Origin: UMGS973 sp963609975
Lineage (GTDB): Bacteria; Bacillota; Clostridia; Peptostreptococcales; Anaerovoracaceae
Length of the DNA stretch: 5,537 nucleotides
Assembly (NCBI GenBank): GCA_963609975.1
Contig: CAVDMD010000138.1
Span: forward strand, 1 to 5,537
Reading direction: 5' to 3'
Shown: one piece after another, positions 5,114 to 5,537 of the stretch
How the letters are laid out: every line of letters begins with the position of its first letter
Numbering within the stretch: position 1 is the first letter of the stretch
Translations under genes and position numbers: made by a program
Notes under the pieces: generated by a model
What the model saw: only the letters and a program-made list of their open reading frames with translations
Database searches by the model: none
Told to the model about the DNA's origin: nothing

Positions 5114-5537
5114 ATGAAAAAGTTATTGGCAATAGTCATAAGTATGGCTATGATAGTGGCAATGATGCCTGCAGGGGTGTTTGCGACTGATACTGAAAAA
5201 GTTGCGCCAGCCTATAGTTGGTATACCGATGGAAGTACAACTTATACATTAAGTGATGAAGCGGATTTACTCGGATTTGCAAATATCGTTAATGGTACAG
5301 CTGGCAGTGGAAAACTGAAACAGGATAATTTTAGCGGAAAAACGGTTACATTGGGAAACGATATTACTTTGGCAAGTGGGAACTGGACTCCGATTGGAGC
5401 TGGAACAAGAACAAGTACAACATACGAAATGAGCAGAGATTCTTTCAAGGGCACCTTTGACGGGAACAATAAAACGATAAATGGTCTTTCCATTACGAGC
5501 GGGAGCAATTACATCGGACTGTTTGCTGAACTGCGCG
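5114..5537 (+). CDS. Secreted surface protein, beta-helix/GLUG-like, N-terminal part only
   Basis: The gene runs off the window with no stop; 141 codons are visible. Residues 1-24 are a classical signal peptide: MKK, a hydrophobic core, then VFA with probable cleavage after Ala24. The mature part begins with a short linker (TDTEKVAPAYSWY) and enters the pattern typical of large clostridial surface proteins: LSDEADLLGFANIVN, then FSGKTVTLGNDITL, NWTPIG, FKGTFDGNNKTINGLSI and YIGLFAEL. This block is the usual entry to GLUG-type or parallel beta-helix repeats in adhesin-like proteins, often followed by further repeats and a wall-anchoring or membrane end, which cannot be seen here. The ATG at 5114 has a strong RBS (AGGAGG at 5102-5107, six bases away). 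It is driven by the consensus promoter with the G9 spacer, so expression may switch on and off. Function as an adhesin is inferred from architecture; ligand unknown. Confidence 0.85.
   Translation, partial: MKKLLAIVISMAMIVAMMPAGVFATDTEKVAPAYSWYTDGSTTYTLSDEADLLGFANIVNGTAGSGKLKQDNFSGKTVTLGNDITLASGNWTPIGAGTRTSTTYEMSRDSFKGTFDGNNKTINGLSITSGSNYIGLFAELR

Noticed and set aside
4842..5132. Minus-strand open frame across the region between pnuC and the surface-protein gene
   Set aside because: It runs through a terminator, a G-tract promoter and an RBS that are clearly plus-strand signals, and has no RBS or domain of its own.

Overview
The window looks like a chromosomal segment of a low- to medium-GC Gram-positive anaerobe (Bacillota, class Clostridia). 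The evidence is strong AGGAGG-type ribosome binding sites, A/T-rich sigma-A promoters, hairpin-plus-T-run terminators, heavy AGA use for arginine, and a hotdog-fold CoA ammonia-lyase of the kind found in amino-acid-fermenting clostridia. A placement near Anaerovoracaceae or other amino-acid fermenters is a guess from protein style, not shown. No rRNA, tRNA, CRISPR array or insertion sequence was seen.

Layout. (1) 85-1468, plus strand: a TraX-family membrane protein and an unrecognised 186-residue soluble protein, probably one operon ending at a hairpin terminator (1492-1522). (2) 1604-2323, plus strand: an isolated single-gene unit with near-consensus promoter, strong RBS, biased codon use and a perfect-stem terminator. 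It encodes a beta-alanyl-CoA / 3-aminobutyryl-CoA ammonia-lyase-like protein and looks built for high expression. (3) 2326-3960, minus strand: a two-gene operon of a MarR-family regulator and a YczE-like membrane protein fused to a CBS-domain pair. The genes overlap by one base (TAATG). Two tandem copies of the palindrome TTAG-N4-CTAA lie just upstream of the regulator's RBS, which suggests autoregulation. (4) 4000-4953, plus strand: a promoter, a leader of about 108 nt, a TTG-started PnuC vitamin/NAD-precursor transporter and a terminator. (5) 5039-5537, plus strand: a perfect-consensus promoter driving a secreted surface protein that runs off the window end.

The most notable signal is in region 5. 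The 17-bp spacer between TTGACA and TATAAT contains a run of nine G residues that abuts the -10 box. Gain or loss of one G by slippage would change the spacing of an otherwise optimal promoter. This is the classical design of transcriptional phase variation, and the downstream gene carries a signal peptide and a beta-helix/GLUG-like repeat as expected of a surface protein.

The units appear to be independently transcribed. The MarR/CBS-transporter operon and pnuC are divergent and share a 256-bp intergenic region, but the tandem operator lies only on the marR side. Nothing in the window shows a pathway linking the five units.
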